A stretch of 64,000 bases of DNA from the NCBI RefSeq assembly GCF_016907475.1, contig NZ_JAFBCA010000001.1, forward strand, positions 1,798,001-1,862,000, written 5' to 3'. Every line of letters begins with the position of its first letter. The stretch's first letter is position 1. The position numbers were made by a program, and so were the translations under genes. Below the pieces are notes generated by a model. That model made no database searches. It was not told where the DNA came from and worked only from the letters and a program-made list of their open reading frames with translations. The DNA comes from Nocardioides cavernae (lineage in GTDB: Bacteria > Actinomycetota > Actinomycetes > Propionibacteriales > Nocardioidaceae). Shown here in pieces: positions 1 to 8,623 of the stretch.

Positions 1-2
1 TC

Positions 3-1325
3 TCGATCGCCGGCCGCGTCATCCTCAAGCGTGACCACGGCAAGCTCGGCTTCGCTGAGCTGCGGGACGGGAGCGGCGACCTGCAGGTCATGGTCGACAT
101 CGCGGACGTGGGTGCCGCACAGGACGAGCTCTGGCGCCGCGACATCGATCTCGGTGACCACCTCGGCGTGACCGGTGAGGTGATCACCACGAGGAAGGGT
201 GAGCTGTCGGTGCGCGCCGAGAGCCTCGCGCTGACCAGCAAGTCGCTCCGGCCGCTGCCCGACAAGCACCTCGGCCTCACTGACCCAGAGGCGCGGGTCC
301 GCAACCGACATGTGGACCTGATCGTGCGCCCTGGGGCTCGCGACATCGCCTACAAGCGGGCGACGATCGTGCGCAGCGTGCGTGACTCCCTGCACGCGCG
401 CGGCTTCACCGAGGTCGAGACCCCCATCCTGCAGCTGGTCCACGGGGGTGCGAACGCCCGGCCGTTCGAGACCCACATCAACGCCTACGACATGGACCTC
501 TACCTCCGGATCGCCACCGAGCTGCACCTGAAGCGCCTCGTCGTCGGTGGGATGGAACGGGTCTTCGAGCTGGGGCGACAGTTCCGCAACGAAGGCGTCG
601 ACTTCAAGCACAACCCGGAGTTCACCTCGATGGAGGTCTACGCGACCTACGGCGACTACGACACCATGCGGGTCCTGACGCAGGAGATCATCCAGGAGGC
701 GGCCGCGGCGATCTACGGATCGCCCATCGCGCGTCGTACGGACGAGAACGGCAAGACGGTCGAGCACGACTTCTCGGGAACCTGGCCGGTCAAGTCCGTG
801 TGCGAGGCCGTGTCGGAGGCGCTCGGCGAGGAGATCACCGCTGACACACCACTGCCGCTCCTCCAGCGTCATGCCGCGGCCATCGGCCTGGACCTCGATG
901 CGGACGCGTCCTGGGGCTTCGTGCTGGAGGAGGTCTACGCCGAGCTCTGTGAGGGCAGCACCACGACCCCGGTGTTCTACAAGGACTTCCCGAAGGAGAA
1001 CGCTCCACTGACCCGACCGCACCGCGCGGACCCGCGGCTGGCCGAGAAGTGGGACCTGGTGATCTTCGGGGCCGAGCAGGGCACGGCGTACTCCGAGCTG
1101 GTCGACCCGCTCGACCAACGGGCGCGGCTCGTCGCCCAGTCGCTGCTGGCGGCAGCCGGCGATCCCGAGGCCATGCAGGTCGACGAGGACTTCCTCGGAG
1201 CACTCGAGTACGGCATGCCGCCGACCGGTGGGATGGGACTCGGCATCGACCGCCTCGTGATGAACCTGACCGGGCTGTCCATCAGGGACACGATCCTGTT
1301 CCCCCTCACCCGTCCGAACGACTGA
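3..1325 (+). CDS. lysS: Lysyl-tRNA synthetase, class II (5' end outside window)
   Basis: Charges tRNA-Lys with lysine in the cytoplasm. The reading frame is open from base 3, so the true start lies upstream. The first visible residues (GRVILKRDHGKLGF) belong to the OB-fold anticodon-binding domain. The catalytic domain follows, with class II motif 2 around FRNEGVDFKHNPEFTSMEVY and motif 3 around GMGLGIDRLVM near the C-terminus. The visible part is 440 codons, so only a short N-terminal piece is missing from a usual length of about 500. An amino-acid antiporter follows 30 bp downstream and may be co-transcribed. Confidence 0.96.
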   Translation, partial: SIAGRVILKRDHGKLGFAELRDGSGDLQVMVDIADVGAAQDELWRRDIDLGDHLGVTGEVITTRKGELSVRAESLALTSKSLRPLPDKHLGLTDPEARVRNRHVDLIVRPGARDIAYKRATIVRSVRDSLHARGFTEVETPILQLVHGGANARPFETHINAYDMDLYLRIATELHLKRLVVGGMERVFELGRQFRNEGVDFKHNPEFTSMEVYATYGDYDTMRVLTQEIIQEAAAAIYGSPIARRTDENGKTVEHDFSGTWPVKSVCEAVSEALGEEITADTPLPLLQRHAAAIGLDLDADASWGFVLEEVYAELCEGSTTTPVFYKDFPKENAPLTRPHRADPRLAEKWDLVIFGAEQGTAYSELVDPLDQRARLVAQSLLAAAGDPEAMQVDEDFLGALEYGMPPTGGMGLGIDRLVMNLTGLSIRDTILFPLTRPND

Positions 1326-1355
1326 CCCGTCCAGCCGGCACACAGGAGCAACCCG

Positions 1356-2798
1356 GTGAGCACGCGCCAGGAGAACGTCGTACAGAAGGTCTCCGTCCTC
1401 ACCCTCGGCGCCATGGTCGTCGGGTCCATGGTGGGCGGAGGCGTCTTCACGCTGCCGCGGCAGTTCGGTGCCGCCACTGGTGTCCTGGGTGCGGTCATCG
1501 CCTGGGTCATCGCCGGCACCGGCATGCTGATGCTCGCCCTCGTCTTCCAGTCGCTGGCCGTCCGGCGACCCGACCTGGACAACGGCATCTACGTCTACGC
1601 CCAGGCCGGGTTCGGGAACTACGCCGGCTTCAACTCCGCCTTCGGCTACTGGGCCAGCAACGTCGCCGGGAACGTGTTCTTCATGGTGTTCACGATGACC
1701 TCGCTCGGAGCGTTCTTCCCCGGCCTGGGCCAGGGAAACACCGTCCTCGCGGTGGTCGTGGCATCCGTGGGCGTCTGGCTCTTCCACATCCTCATCGCCC
1801 GCGGGATCCGGCAGGCGGCCGTGATCAACCGCATCGTCACCGTGGCCAAGCTGATTCCGATCGTGGTGTTCATCGTGGTCGTGCTGCTCGCCTTCGAGGC
1901 CCGCACCTTCACCGACAACTTCTGGGGGAGCGAGACCCACACGATCGGATCGTTGTTCGACCAGGTGAAGGACACGATGCTCGTCACCACCTTCGTCTTC
2001 CTGGGTGTCGAGGGAGCCAGTGTCTACTCGCGACTGGCGCGGCGACGCCGGGACGTGGGGCGCGCGACGGTGCTGGGGTTCCTGAGCGTGCTCGCGCTGT
2101 TCGCGTCGGTCACGCTGGTCTCGTACGGCGTGCTTCCGCGGTCCGACCTCGCCGCCGCCGAACCGCCGTCGATGGGCAGCGTGCTCGAGTCCGTGGTCGG
2201 CCCGTGGGGCTCGGACCTCGTGGACGTGGCGGTGATCATCTCCGTGCAGGGGGCCTACCTGGCCTGGACACTGGTCAACGCCGAGGTGCTCTACGCGCCC
2301 GCGACGACCGACGTCATGCCCAGGTTCCTCACCCGCAACAACAGGTTCGCCACCCCGATCGCGGCGCTGGTCAGCACCACCATCGCCGTCCAGGTGCTGC
2401 TCCTGCTGGTGCTCTTCGTCGATGATGCCCTGGACTTCATGCTCAAGCTGGACACGGCGCTCTCGTTGATCCCCTACCTGCTCGCGGCGGGCTATGCGCT
2501 GAAGCTCACCGTGACCCGCGAGACCTACCGCGACGACGAGGAGCGCGAGCGGCGCAGGCAGCGGAGCATCGCCGTCGTCGCGGTTCTCTACGCCGTGTTC
2601 CTGCTGTACTCGGCGGGCGCGGAGTACCTGTTGCTCGCCTGCATGATCTACGCGCCGGGCACGTTGCTGTACCTGGCCGCACGACGCGAGCAGGGACTGC
2701 GCGCATTCACTCCCGTGGAGGCGGTGGCGTGCGCGCTGCTCAGCGTGGCGGCGGTCGTCGGGATCGTCGTGATCTCCACCGGCACCCTGGCCATGTGA
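1356..2798 (+). CDS. APC-family amino acid antiporter (arginine/ornithine or lysine type)
   Basis: A 480-residue integral membrane protein with about 12 hydrophobic segments. The N-terminal motif MVVGSMVGGGVFTLPRQFG is typical of the basic amino acid/polyamine antiporter family (ArcD/LysI-like), which exchanges cationic amino acids across the plasma membrane. The GTG start at 1356 has an AGGAG ribosome-binding site about 7 nt upstream. It lies 30 bp behind lysS on the same strand, which fits a link with lysine or arginine handling, but substrate specificity cannot be read from sequence. A terminator-like hairpin follows at 2944-2974. Confidence 0.85.
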   Translation: MSTRQENVVQKVSVLTLGAMVVGSMVGGGVFTLPRQFGAATGVLGAVIAWVIAGTGMLMLALVFQSLAVRRPDLDNGIYVYAQAGFGNYAGFNSAFGYWASNVAGNVFFMVFTMTSLGAFFPGLGQGNTVLAVVVASVGVWLFHILIARGIRQAAVINRIVTVAKLIPIVVFIVVVLLAFEARTFTDNFWGSETHTIGSLFDQVKDTMLVTTFVFLGVEGASVYSRLARRRRDVGRATVLGFLSVLALFASVTLVSYGVLPRSDLAAAEPPSMGSVLESVVGPWGSDLVDVAVIISVQGAYLAWTLVNAEVLYAPATTDVMPRFLTRNNRFATPIAALVSTTIAVQVLLLLVLFVDDALDFMLKLDTALSLIPYLLAAGYALKLTVTRETYRDDEERERRRQRSIAVVAVLYAVFLLYSAGAEYLLLACMIYAPGTLLYLAARREQGLRAFTPVEAVACALLSVAAVVGIVVISTGTLAM

Positions 2799-2943
2799 GG
2801 TCCGGTCTGGCCGACCCGTTCGGTCCCCACGACGGTGGCGTCCCCGCCCGCTGCACCTGGGAGGGTTTGTCCATCCGCCCTCAGGGTGTAGAGACGGGGC
2901 CGGGCTCCGGTCATCGTCGAGGTGACCGACAGGGGACGGTCGA

Positions 2944-2974
2944 GGCCCCGCCGGTCGTCGCGATCGGCGGGGCT
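2944..2974. terminator. Bidirectional hairpin between convergent genes
   Basis: A perfect 9-bp stem, GCCCCGCCG (2945-2953) with CGGCGGGGC (2965-2973), and an 11-nt loop. It sits between the antiporter and the convergent acetyltransferase gene. There is no long U tract on the plus strand, as is usual in high-GC actinobacteria. The rest of the gap 2799-2943 shows no gene. Confidence 0.6.
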
Positions 2975-2980
2975 CCTTCG

Positions 2981-3571
2981 TCATCTCGGCGCGCGCCACT
3001 CGTCCTCGAGCATCGCGAACACGAGCTGGGTGGCCCACGCGCCCTTGAAGAACACGTTGTCGACCAGGCGTGCCTCCTGCCGCATGCCCAGCCGGGCCAG
3101 CAGCCGGGCGGAGGCGACGTTCTCCTCGATGCAGACGGCGGAGATCCGGTGGAAGCCGAGCTCGTCGAAGCCCAGCCGCAGCATCGCCGTGGCGGCCTCG
3201 GCGGCGTAGCCCTGTCCCTGGTGGTCGCGGCCGAGCGCGAAGCCGACCTCGCCCTGACGGTCCGCGGCCCACTTGAGCAGCACCTCGCCGATCACCGTGC
3301 CGGTCGACCGCACCTCGACGGCGAGCACCAGCCACTGGCCGTGGGCGACGAGCTCGGTCTGGGTGAGCTTGACCTGCAGAGTCTCCTCGGTCGCCGCGCG
3401 GTCGCGGACCGGCCACGGCACGTAGCGCACGACCTCGGGATCGCCGCGGAACTGCGCGAGGTCGTCGAGGTCGCTCGTCCGGTGCGGACGCAGGAGCAGC
3501 CGGTCTGTCTCGATCGGCAACCGCACGTCCGGCCCGGCCTCGCCCGCGAGGGAGTCTTCGGGCGCGCTCAC
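2981..3571 (-). CDS. GNAT family N-acetyltransferase (RimJ/RimL type)
   Basis: A 196-residue GCN5-related acetyltransferase that transfers acetyl from acetyl-CoA to an amine. It opens with LPIETDRLLLRPHRTSDLDD, the typical RimJ/RimL-type N-terminus, and has the acetyl-CoA-binding loop in FALGRDHQGQGYAAEA, followed by a block ending near NVASARLLARLGM. I chose the GTG start at 3571 because it overlaps the upstream VOC gene's TGA as GTGA, which implies translational coupling. A much longer in-frame extension upstream only shadows the VOC gene. The substrate is unknown. Confidence 0.85.
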   Translation of the reverse strand: MSAPEDSLAGEAGPDVRLPIETDRLLLRPHRTSDLDDLAQFRGDPEVVRYVPWPVRDRAATEETLQVKLTQTELVAHGQWLVLAVEVRSTGTVIGEVLLKWAADRQGEVGFALGRDHQGQGYAAEAATAMLRLGFDELGFHRISAVCIEENVASARLLARLGMRQEARLVDNVFFKGAWATQLVFAMLEDEWRAPR

Positions 3572-3984
3572 AGCGAGAAGTGACCGGGCGCGAGGCTGCG
3601 CAGCACGCAGAACTCGTTGCCCTCCGGGTCCGCGAGCACCGTCCACGACTCCTCGCCCGTCTGCCCGACGTCGGCCCGCGTGGCACCCAGGGCGAGGATG
3701 CGCTCGACCTCCTCCTCCTGCGGTACGTCGACGGGGGAGACGTCGAAGTGCGCGCGGTTCTTGACGACCTTCGGCTCGTCGACCTTCGCCAGGAAGATCG
3801 TCGGCGGCACCGGTCCGGAACGCACGGCGTCGAGCAGGGCCTGGTCCTCGACCCTCGCCGGACTGATCTCCACGAGCCCCGGCTCGCGGTGGACGACCTC
3901 CCAGCCCAGCACCCCGCACCAGAAGTCGGCGAGCAGGTCCGGGTCGTGGCAGTCGAGCGAGATCTCGGTCAGTCGGGAGGCCAT
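3568..3984 (-). CDS. VOC-superfamily (glyoxalase-like) protein
   Basis: A 138-residue single-domain vicinal-oxygen-chelate protein beginning MASRLTEISLDCHDPDLLADFW, close to the Glyoxalase_6 group. The terminal block DPEGNEFCVLR carries the conserved metal-ligand glutamate. Such proteins are metal-dependent lyases, dioxygenases or antibiotic-binding proteins, and no substrate can be assigned here. I prefer the ATG at 3984 over a TTG four codons upstream, because the ATG lies 6 nt after a TTGGAT box. Its stop overlaps the GNAT start, so the two are co-translated. It diverges from the mycoredoxin-like gene, with 32 bp between the starts. Confidence 0.8.
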   Translation of the reverse strand: MASRLTEISLDCHDPDLLADFWCGVLGWEVVHREPGLVEISPARVEDQALLDAVRSGPVPPTIFLAKVDEPKVVKNRAHFDVSPVDVPQEEEVERILALGATRADVGQTGEESWTVLADPEGNEFCVLRSLAPGHFSL

Positions 3985-4016
3985 GCAGCGATCCAAGCAC
4001 GGTCATACTGGCGGAC

Positions 4017-4304
4017 GTGTTCAATCGGAAGCCCCCGTCGGTGTCGGCCTCTGACGCTGCCCGTGCGGCGGACGCGGGCCGGGTGGTCGTCTACTGGCGC
4101 AAGGGCTGCCCGTTCTGCAAGCGGCTCCAGCTCGTGCTCGGGAATCGGGTGGACGACGTCGTGTGGGTCGACGTGTGGGCCGACCCCGACGCGTCGGCGT
4201 ACGTCAGGAGCGTCAACGACGGCGACGAGGTCGTCCCGACGGTCGTCATCGGCGGCGTGCCTCACACGAACCCGCCCCCGCGCGAGGTCCTCGCGGCGCT
4301 CTGA
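4017..4304 (+). CDS. Mycoredoxin/glutaredoxin-like thiol oxidoreductase
   Basis: A 95-residue thioredoxin-fold protein with the redox motif CPFC in VVYWRKGCPFCKRLQ and the cis-proline signature EVVPTVVIGG. In mycothiol-producing actinobacteria such proteins use mycothiol to reduce disulfides or mixed disulfides. The mycothiol gene mshB is also in this window. The GTG start follows a CATACT box (4004-4009) by 7 nt, consistent with a leaderless transcript. The gene is under 2 kb from nrdAB, so it could donate electrons to ribonucleotide reductase, but that is inference only. Confidence 0.8.
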   Translation: MFNRKPPSVSASDAARAADAGRVVVYWRKGCPFCKRLQLVLGNRVDDVVWVDVWADPDASAYVRSVNDGDEVVPTVVIGGVPHTNPPPREVLAAL

Positions 4305-4343
4305 ACCTCCCGGCGGCAGCCGGTGGTCTGGTTTGATCGCCCT

Positions 4344-4742
4344 GTGCGCACGCTCCTCAACCTCGTCTGGCTGGTCCTCGGCGGGTTCTGGCTGTTCCTC
4401 GGCTACGTGCTCGCCGGAGTGCTGCTGTGCATCCCGATCATCACGATCCCGTGGGCGATCGCTGCCTTCCGGATCGCGGGCTTCGCGCTCTGGCCCTTCG
4501 GCCGGACCATCGTCGCCAAGCCGTCGGCGGGCGTCGGCTCGTTCATCGGCAACGTGATCTGGTTCGTGCTGGCCGGCTGGTGGCTGGTCATCGCGCACAT
4601 CGTGTCCGCCGTGGCGCTCGCAGTCACGATCATCGGCATCCCGCTGGCGCTCGCCGACCTCAAGCTCATCCCGATCTCGCTGGCGCCGCTCGGCAAGGAC
4701 ATCGTCCCCACCCGCAGCGGCGAGTTCGACCGCCACCGCTAG
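4344..4742 (+). CDS. YccF-family inner membrane protein
   Basis: A 132-residue membrane protein of the YccF domain family (duplicated hydrophobic halves with IGIP/ITIP turns). The two halves are recognisable as LLNLVWLVLGGFWLFLGYV with IPIITIPWAIAAFRIA, and FIGNVIWFVLAGWWLVIA with VTIIGIPLALADLKL. The biochemical role of the family is not established. I start it at the GTG at 4344 (VRTLLNLVW), where family members normally begin, rather than the in-frame GTG seven codons earlier. It is convergent with nrdB across the inverted repeat at 4780-4840. Confidence 0.8.
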   Translation: MRTLLNLVWLVLGGFWLFLGYVLAGVLLCIPIITIPWAIAAFRIAGFALWPFGRTIVAKPSAGVGSFIGNVIWFVLAGWWLVIAHIVSAVALAVTIIGIPLALADLKLIPISLAPLGKDIVPTRSGEFDRHR

Positions 4743-4779
4743 CGAGCCGCGCGAGGCCCTCGCCGCGCCCTACGGCCGC

Positions 4780-4840
4780 GCACGTGCGGCGGAAGTGGCC
4801 CCCGAATGACCGGAACGAGGGCCACGACCGCCGCACGTGC
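4780..4840. terminator. Long imperfect inverted repeat between yccF-like gene and nrdB
   Basis: The left arm 4780-4801 and right arm 4819-4840 pair over 13 + 7 bp (GCACGTGCGGCGG, then GTGGCCC) with a single 2-nt internal loop (AA against GA) and a 17-nt apical loop. Its position between two convergent genes supports a bidirectional transcription terminator, here for the nrdAB transcript as well. Confidence 0.65.
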
Positions 4841-4845
4841 GGCGC

Positions 4846-5868
4846 TCAGAAGTCCTCGTCGAACCCGACGGCGCCGCTCACGCCGACCTGGTAGGCCGAG
4901 ACCTTGCGCTCGAAGAAGTTGGAGAGCTCCTGCACGTCCTGCAGCTCCATGAACGCCAGCGGGTTCTTCGAGCCGTAGATGACCGGCAGGCCCAGGCGCT
5001 CCATCCGGCGGTCGGCGACGTACTCCAGGTAGGAGCGCATGTCGGCCGTCGAGAGCCCGGCGACCCCGCCGCCGAGGAGGTCCTCGGCGAAGAGCGCCTC
5101 CGCGTCGACGCCGTCGACCAGCATCTGACGGACCTGCGCGGCCATCTCGTCGTCGAAGAGCTCGGGCTCCTCCTCGCGCACCGTGTCGACCACGTCGAAG
5201 GCGAAGGCCATGTGCATCGACTCGTCGCGGAAGACCCAGTTGGTGCCGGACGCGAGGCCGTTGAGGAATCCACGCGAGCGGAGGAAGTAGACGTAGGCGA
5301 ACGCCCCGTAGAAGAACAGGCCCTCGATCACCGCGGCGAAGCAGATCAGGTTGAGCAGGAACTTCCGCCGGTGCTCCCGGGTCTCGAGCGCGTCGAGGTC
5401 GAAGACGGAGTCGATCCACTGGAAGCAGAAGTCGGCCTTGGCCTTGATCGAGGGGATGTTGTCGACCGCCGCGAACGCCTCGTGGCGCTCCGTCTCGTCG
5501 GGCACGTAGGTGTCGAGCAGCGTCAGGTAGAACTGCACGTGCACCGCCTCCTCGAAGAGCTGACGCGACAGGTACAGCCGGCCCTCGGGGGAGTTGATGT
5601 GCTGGTAGAGGTTGAGCACCAGGTTGTTGGCGACGATGGTGTCCCCGGTCGCGAAGAACGCCACCAGTCGCGACACCAGGTGCCGCTCGGCGTCGCTGAG
5701 CCGTTGCAGGTCCTTGAGGTCGGAGTGGAGGTCGACCTCCTCGACGGTCCAGGTGTTCTTGATCGCGTCGCGGTAGCGGTCGTAGAAGTGCGGGTAGCGC
5801 ATCGGCCGCAGGGTGAGGTTCATCCCCGGGTCGAGCAGCATCTTCGTGTCGTCATGGGTGATGGTCAC
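4846..5868 (-). CDS. nrdB: Class I ribonucleotide reductase, beta (radical-generating) subunit
   Basis: Houses the diiron/tyrosyl-radical cofactor that initiates reduction of ribonucleotides by NrdA. The 340 residues carry the metal ligands in order: Asp in ATGDTIVANN, Glu and His in FEEAVHVQFY, Glu in AAVIEGLFFY, and Glu/His in RDESMHMAF. The tyrosine four residues after the first His (HVQFY) sits where the radical Tyr is expected, so this looks like a tyrosyl-radical enzyme rather than the Phe-bearing class Ic type. The GTG start at 5868 overlaps the nrdA stop as GTGA. No nrdS-like AraC regulator follows, unlike the Streptomyces nrdABS operon. Confidence 0.95.
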   Translation of the reverse strand: MTITHDDTKMLLDPGMNLTLRPMRYPHFYDRYRDAIKNTWTVEEVDLHSDLKDLQRLSDAERHLVSRLVAFFATGDTIVANNLVLNLYQHINSPEGRLYLSRQLFEEAVHVQFYLTLLDTYVPDETERHEAFAAVDNIPSIKAKADFCFQWIDSVFDLDALETREHRRKFLLNLICFAAVIEGLFFYGAFAYVYFLRSRGFLNGLASGTNWVFRDESMHMAFAFDVVDTVREEEPELFDDEMAAQVRQMLVDGVDAEALFAEDLLGGGVAGLSTADMRSYLEYVADRRMERLGLPVIYGSKNPLAFMELQDVQELSNFFERKVSAYQVGVSGAVGFDEDF

Positions 5869-8246
5869 TGGCAGGCCTCGCAGTTCTCGGGGTTCTCGAG
5901 CGAGCAGGCGAGCGCCTCGTCGTCCGAGATGGTCAGGGGAGTGGTCTCGACGGCGTCAGGTGCGGTGACCGACACGGTCGTCTGCTGGATCCGCGTCGCC
6001 GGGCGCGAGCGCAGGTAGTAGGTCGTCTTCAGGCCGGACTTCCACGCGTGGAGGTACATCGACGAGAGCTTCCCGATCGAGGGTCCGGCGATGAAGAGGT
6101 TGAGCGACTGGCTCTGGTCGATGTACGGCGAGCGCGCGGCCGCCATGTCGATCAGCGCCCGCTGGGGCAGCTCCCAGGCAGTCCGGTAGAGCTCGCGGAC
6201 GTCGTCGGGCAGCTGGGCGAGGCCCTGCACGGACCCCTCCGCCCGCTTGATCGCCCCGCGCACCTCGGCCGTCCAGAGACCGCGCGACTTCAGCTCCCGG
6301 GTGAGGGCGGCGTTGACCTGGAGGAACTCGCCCGACAGGGTCTCGCGCTTGAACAGGTTGGACACCTGCGGCTCGATGCACTCGTAGCAGCCGGCGATCG
6401 AGGCGATCGTGGCCGTCGGCGCGATGGCGACGAGCAGCGAGTTGCGCAGCCCGTGCTCGGCGACCGACTTCCGCAGCGCGGCCCATCGCTCGGCCTGGGC
6501 CGGCGAGGCGTCCCAGTGGTCGGGCTGGAGCACGCCTGCGGCCGCACGCGTCTCGTCGTACGCCGGGTGGGGGCCGTGGCGTCGCGCGAGGTCGACCGAC
6601 ACCTCGAGGGCGGTCAGGTAGATCTCCTCCTGCACCCGGGTCGAGAGCTCGAGCGCCTCGGGGGAGTCGAACGGCAGCCGCAGGGCGAAGAAGGCGTCCT
6701 GCAGGCCCATCAGGCCGAGCCCGACCGGGCGCCAGCGCGGGTTGGACGCGGCCGACTCGTCGCTGGGGTAGTAGTTGATGTCGATCACCCGGTCGAGCAG
6801 CGGCACGGCCGTGCGCACGGTCTCGCGGAGCTTGTCCCAGTCGACGCCCCCGTCGGCGAGGTGCTGGGCGAGGTTGATCGAGCCGAGGTTGCAGACCGCG
6901 GTCTCGCGGTCGGAGGAGACCTCGATGATCTCGGTGCACAGGTTGGACAGGTGGACGACGGGCCCGCCCGGGGTGTCGCGGGTCTGGTTGCAGGTGCGGT
7001 TGCTGGCGTCCTTGAAGGTCATCCAGCCGTTGCCGGTCTGGGCGAGGGTGCGCATCATCCTGGCGTAGAGGTCGCGGGCCCTCACCTGCCGCACCACTCG
7101 GCCCTCGTCCTCGGCGCGGCGGTAGGCCTCGTCGAACGCCGCGCCCCACAGGTCGGGCAGCTCGGGCGCCTGGTCGGGGTCGATCAGCGACCAGTCGGCG
7201 TCGGCCTCGACGCGACGCATGAACTCGTCGGGGACCCAGTTGGCGAGGTTGAGGTTGTGGGTCCGCCGGGCGTCCTCGCCGGTGTTGTCGCGCAGCTCGA
7301 GGAACTCCTCGACGTCGGGGTGCCACGGCTCGAGGTAGACGCAGGCCGCGCCCTTGCGCCGACCGCCCTGGTTGACGGCCGAGACCGACGAGTCGAGGGT
7401 GCGCAGGAACGGCACGATGCCGTTGGACTGACCGTTGGTGCCGCGGATCAGGGCGCCGCGGGAGCGGACGCGGGAGAAGCCGATCCCGATGCCGCCGGCG
7501 AACTTCGACAGCTTCGCCACCTGGGCGTAGCGCGCGTAGATCGAGTCGAGGTCGTCGCGTGGGCTGTCCACGAGGTAGCACGACGACATCTGGGTGTGCC
7601 GGGTCCCGGAGTTGAACAGCGTCGGCGACGACGGCAGGTAGGCCAGCGACGACATCAGCCGGTAGAACCGGATGGCCTCGCCGGGGGACTCCGCCAGCCC
7701 CGAGGCGACGCGCAGCAGGAAGTACTGCGGGGTCTCGACGACCAGCCGGCTCGACGGGTGGCGCAGCAGGTAGCGGTCGTAGACCGTGCGCAGCCCGAAG
7801 TACTCGAAGCGTCGGTCGCCGTCGACGTCGATCGCGAAGTCGAGCTTGCGGGCGTTGTCCTTGACGAACCGGGCGGTGTCGTCGCCGATCAGCCCCTCCG
7901 CGTGGCCGAGCGCCACGGACTGGCTGAACGACATCACGCCCTGGTTGCGCACCTCCTTGTCGACGTACGACGACAGCAGGCGTGCGGCCAGCCGGGAGTA
8001 CTGCGGCTCCTCGCCGATCATCTCGGCGGCCGTCTGGATCGACAGCCGGTCGAGCTCGGCGGTGGTGGCGCCGTCGTAGAGCCCGCTGATCGTGCGGGTC
8101 GCGACGCGCATGGGGTCGACGTCGGCCAGGTCGGCACTGACCCGGTCGACGGCCCGGACGATCTTGTTGACGTCGACGGGCTCGTCGTCGCCGTTGCGCT
8201 TGCGCACCTGCATGGACGTGCGTCCCGGTGCGGTGGTGACCGTCAT
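5865..8246 (-). CDS. nrdA: Class I ribonucleotide reductase, alpha (catalytic) subunit
   Basis: Reduces ribonucleoside diphosphates to deoxyribonucleotides. It is 793 residues from ATG 8246, which has a GGAGAG ribosome-binding site 4-5 nt upstream. An N-terminal ATP-cone (MQVRKRNGDDEPVDVNKIVR) is followed by the active-site segments SSCYLVD (first redox Cys), NLCTEIIEV (thiyl-radical Cys with Asn and Glu) and AVCNLGSINL (second redox Cys). The C-terminal CEACQ carries the shuttle cysteines. A longer in-frame extension to 8510 would run into the riboswitch and is not used. The gene is controlled by the cobalamin riboswitch and NrdR-like boxes upstream, and forms an operon with nrdB. Confidence 0.96.
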   Translation of the reverse strand: MTVTTAPGRTSMQVRKRNGDDEPVDVNKIVRAVDRVSADLADVDPMRVATRTISGLYDGATTAELDRLSIQTAAEMIGEEPQYSRLAARLLSSYVDKEVRNQGVMSFSQSVALGHAEGLIGDDTARFVKDNARKLDFAIDVDGDRRFEYFGLRTVYDRYLLRHPSSRLVVETPQYFLLRVASGLAESPGEAIRFYRLMSSLAYLPSSPTLFNSGTRHTQMSSCYLVDSPRDDLDSIYARYAQVAKLSKFAGGIGIGFSRVRSRGALIRGTNGQSNGIVPFLRTLDSSVSAVNQGGRRKGAACVYLEPWHPDVEEFLELRDNTGEDARRTHNLNLANWVPDEFMRRVEADADWSLIDPDQAPELPDLWGAAFDEAYRRAEDEGRVVRQVRARDLYARMMRTLAQTGNGWMTFKDASNRTCNQTRDTPGGPVVHLSNLCTEIIEVSSDRETAVCNLGSINLAQHLADGGVDWDKLRETVRTAVPLLDRVIDINYYPSDESAASNPRWRPVGLGLMGLQDAFFALRLPFDSPEALELSTRVQEEIYLTALEVSVDLARRHGPHPAYDETRAAAGVLQPDHWDASPAQAERWAALRKSVAEHGLRNSLLVAIAPTATIASIAGCYECIEPQVSNLFKRETLSGEFLQVNAALTRELKSRGLWTAEVRGAIKRAEGSVQGLAQLPDDVRELYRTAWELPQRALIDMAAARSPYIDQSQSLNLFIAGPSIGKLSSMYLHAWKSGLKTTYYLRSRPATRIQQTTVSVTAPDAVETTPLTISDDEALACSLENPENCEACQ

Positions 8247-8250
8247 TTCT

Positions 8251-8297
8251 CTCCTCGCGAGGTCGGTCCTGGGGAGGTCCGGGGTCGCGGGGAGGAG
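8251..8297 (-). promoter_or_regulatory. Putative Shine-Dalgarno-sequestering hairpin before nrdA
   Basis: On the transcribed strand, CTCCTC followed by CCCGCG (complement of 8286-8297) can pair with CGCG plus GAGGAG (complement of 8251-8259), which contains the nrdA ribosome-binding site. This gives 6 + 4 bp with a small bulge. It would be a plausible translational expression platform for the riboswitch upstream. The pairing is seen in the sequence, but its switching role is inference. Confidence 0.4.
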
Positions 8298-8387
8298 TGA
8301 GGGAGCACGAGGTCGCGCAGGCGCAGCGTCGTACGAGCCCACCGGCCTTCCCACGAGGCCCCGGACCACCGCGCCCGGTCGGGCACG

Positions 8388-8586
8388 GTGCGCTGGCAGG
8401 TCTTCGGACTCGTGGGCGCGCCTCCCGGACTCGTCCGGTCGACCCCTACCGGCCGTCGCTTCCCAGGTCTGGCGACCCAGTGCTGTGTGACGGCTGTCGT
8501 TCCCACTCACCGCTGCGGGGCAGTCCCGGACTCACACCGGGTTCCCTCTTGCCTCGACGCGCCTGGCTGACGCGCCGAACCAGCTA
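8388..8586 (-). ncRNA. Cobalamin (adenosylcobalamin-type) riboswitch upstream of nrdAB
   Basis: Reading the minus strand, the conserved core GGGAACCCGGTGTGAGTCC (complement of 8528-8546) is followed by GGGACTGCCCCGCAGCGGT. The aptamer closes with the B12-box AGTCCGAAGACCTGCC (complement of 8395-8410), which matches the consensus except at one position. A closing stem can form between 8580-8584 and 8392-8396. The element lies about 140 nt upstream of nrdA. In Streptomyces a B12 riboswitch represses the class Ia nrdABS operon when cobalamin is available, so that the B12-dependent class II enzyme is used. The same logic is inferred here. Confidence 0.93.
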
Positions 8587-8592
8587 CGTGGA

Positions 8593-8608
8593 ACACCATA
8601 TGTAGGGC
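8593..8608. promoter_or_regulatory. NrdR-like box 1
   Basis: The 16-mer ACACCATATGTAGGGC matches 12 of 16 positions of the NrdR-box consensus ACACwATATATwGTGT. It is exactly 31 bp (three helical turns) from the second box, the spacing typical of NrdR-regulated promoters. A TATGGT -10 candidate on the minus strand (8596-8601) overlaps it, so binding would block the nrdA promoter. Confidence 0.7.
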
Positions 8609-8623
8609 TCGCGGAGAAGTGTG

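Noticed and set aside
6048..8300. 750-codon plus-strand frame
   Set aside because: Antisense to nrdA; Val/Asp/Arg-rich composition typical of a shadow frame.
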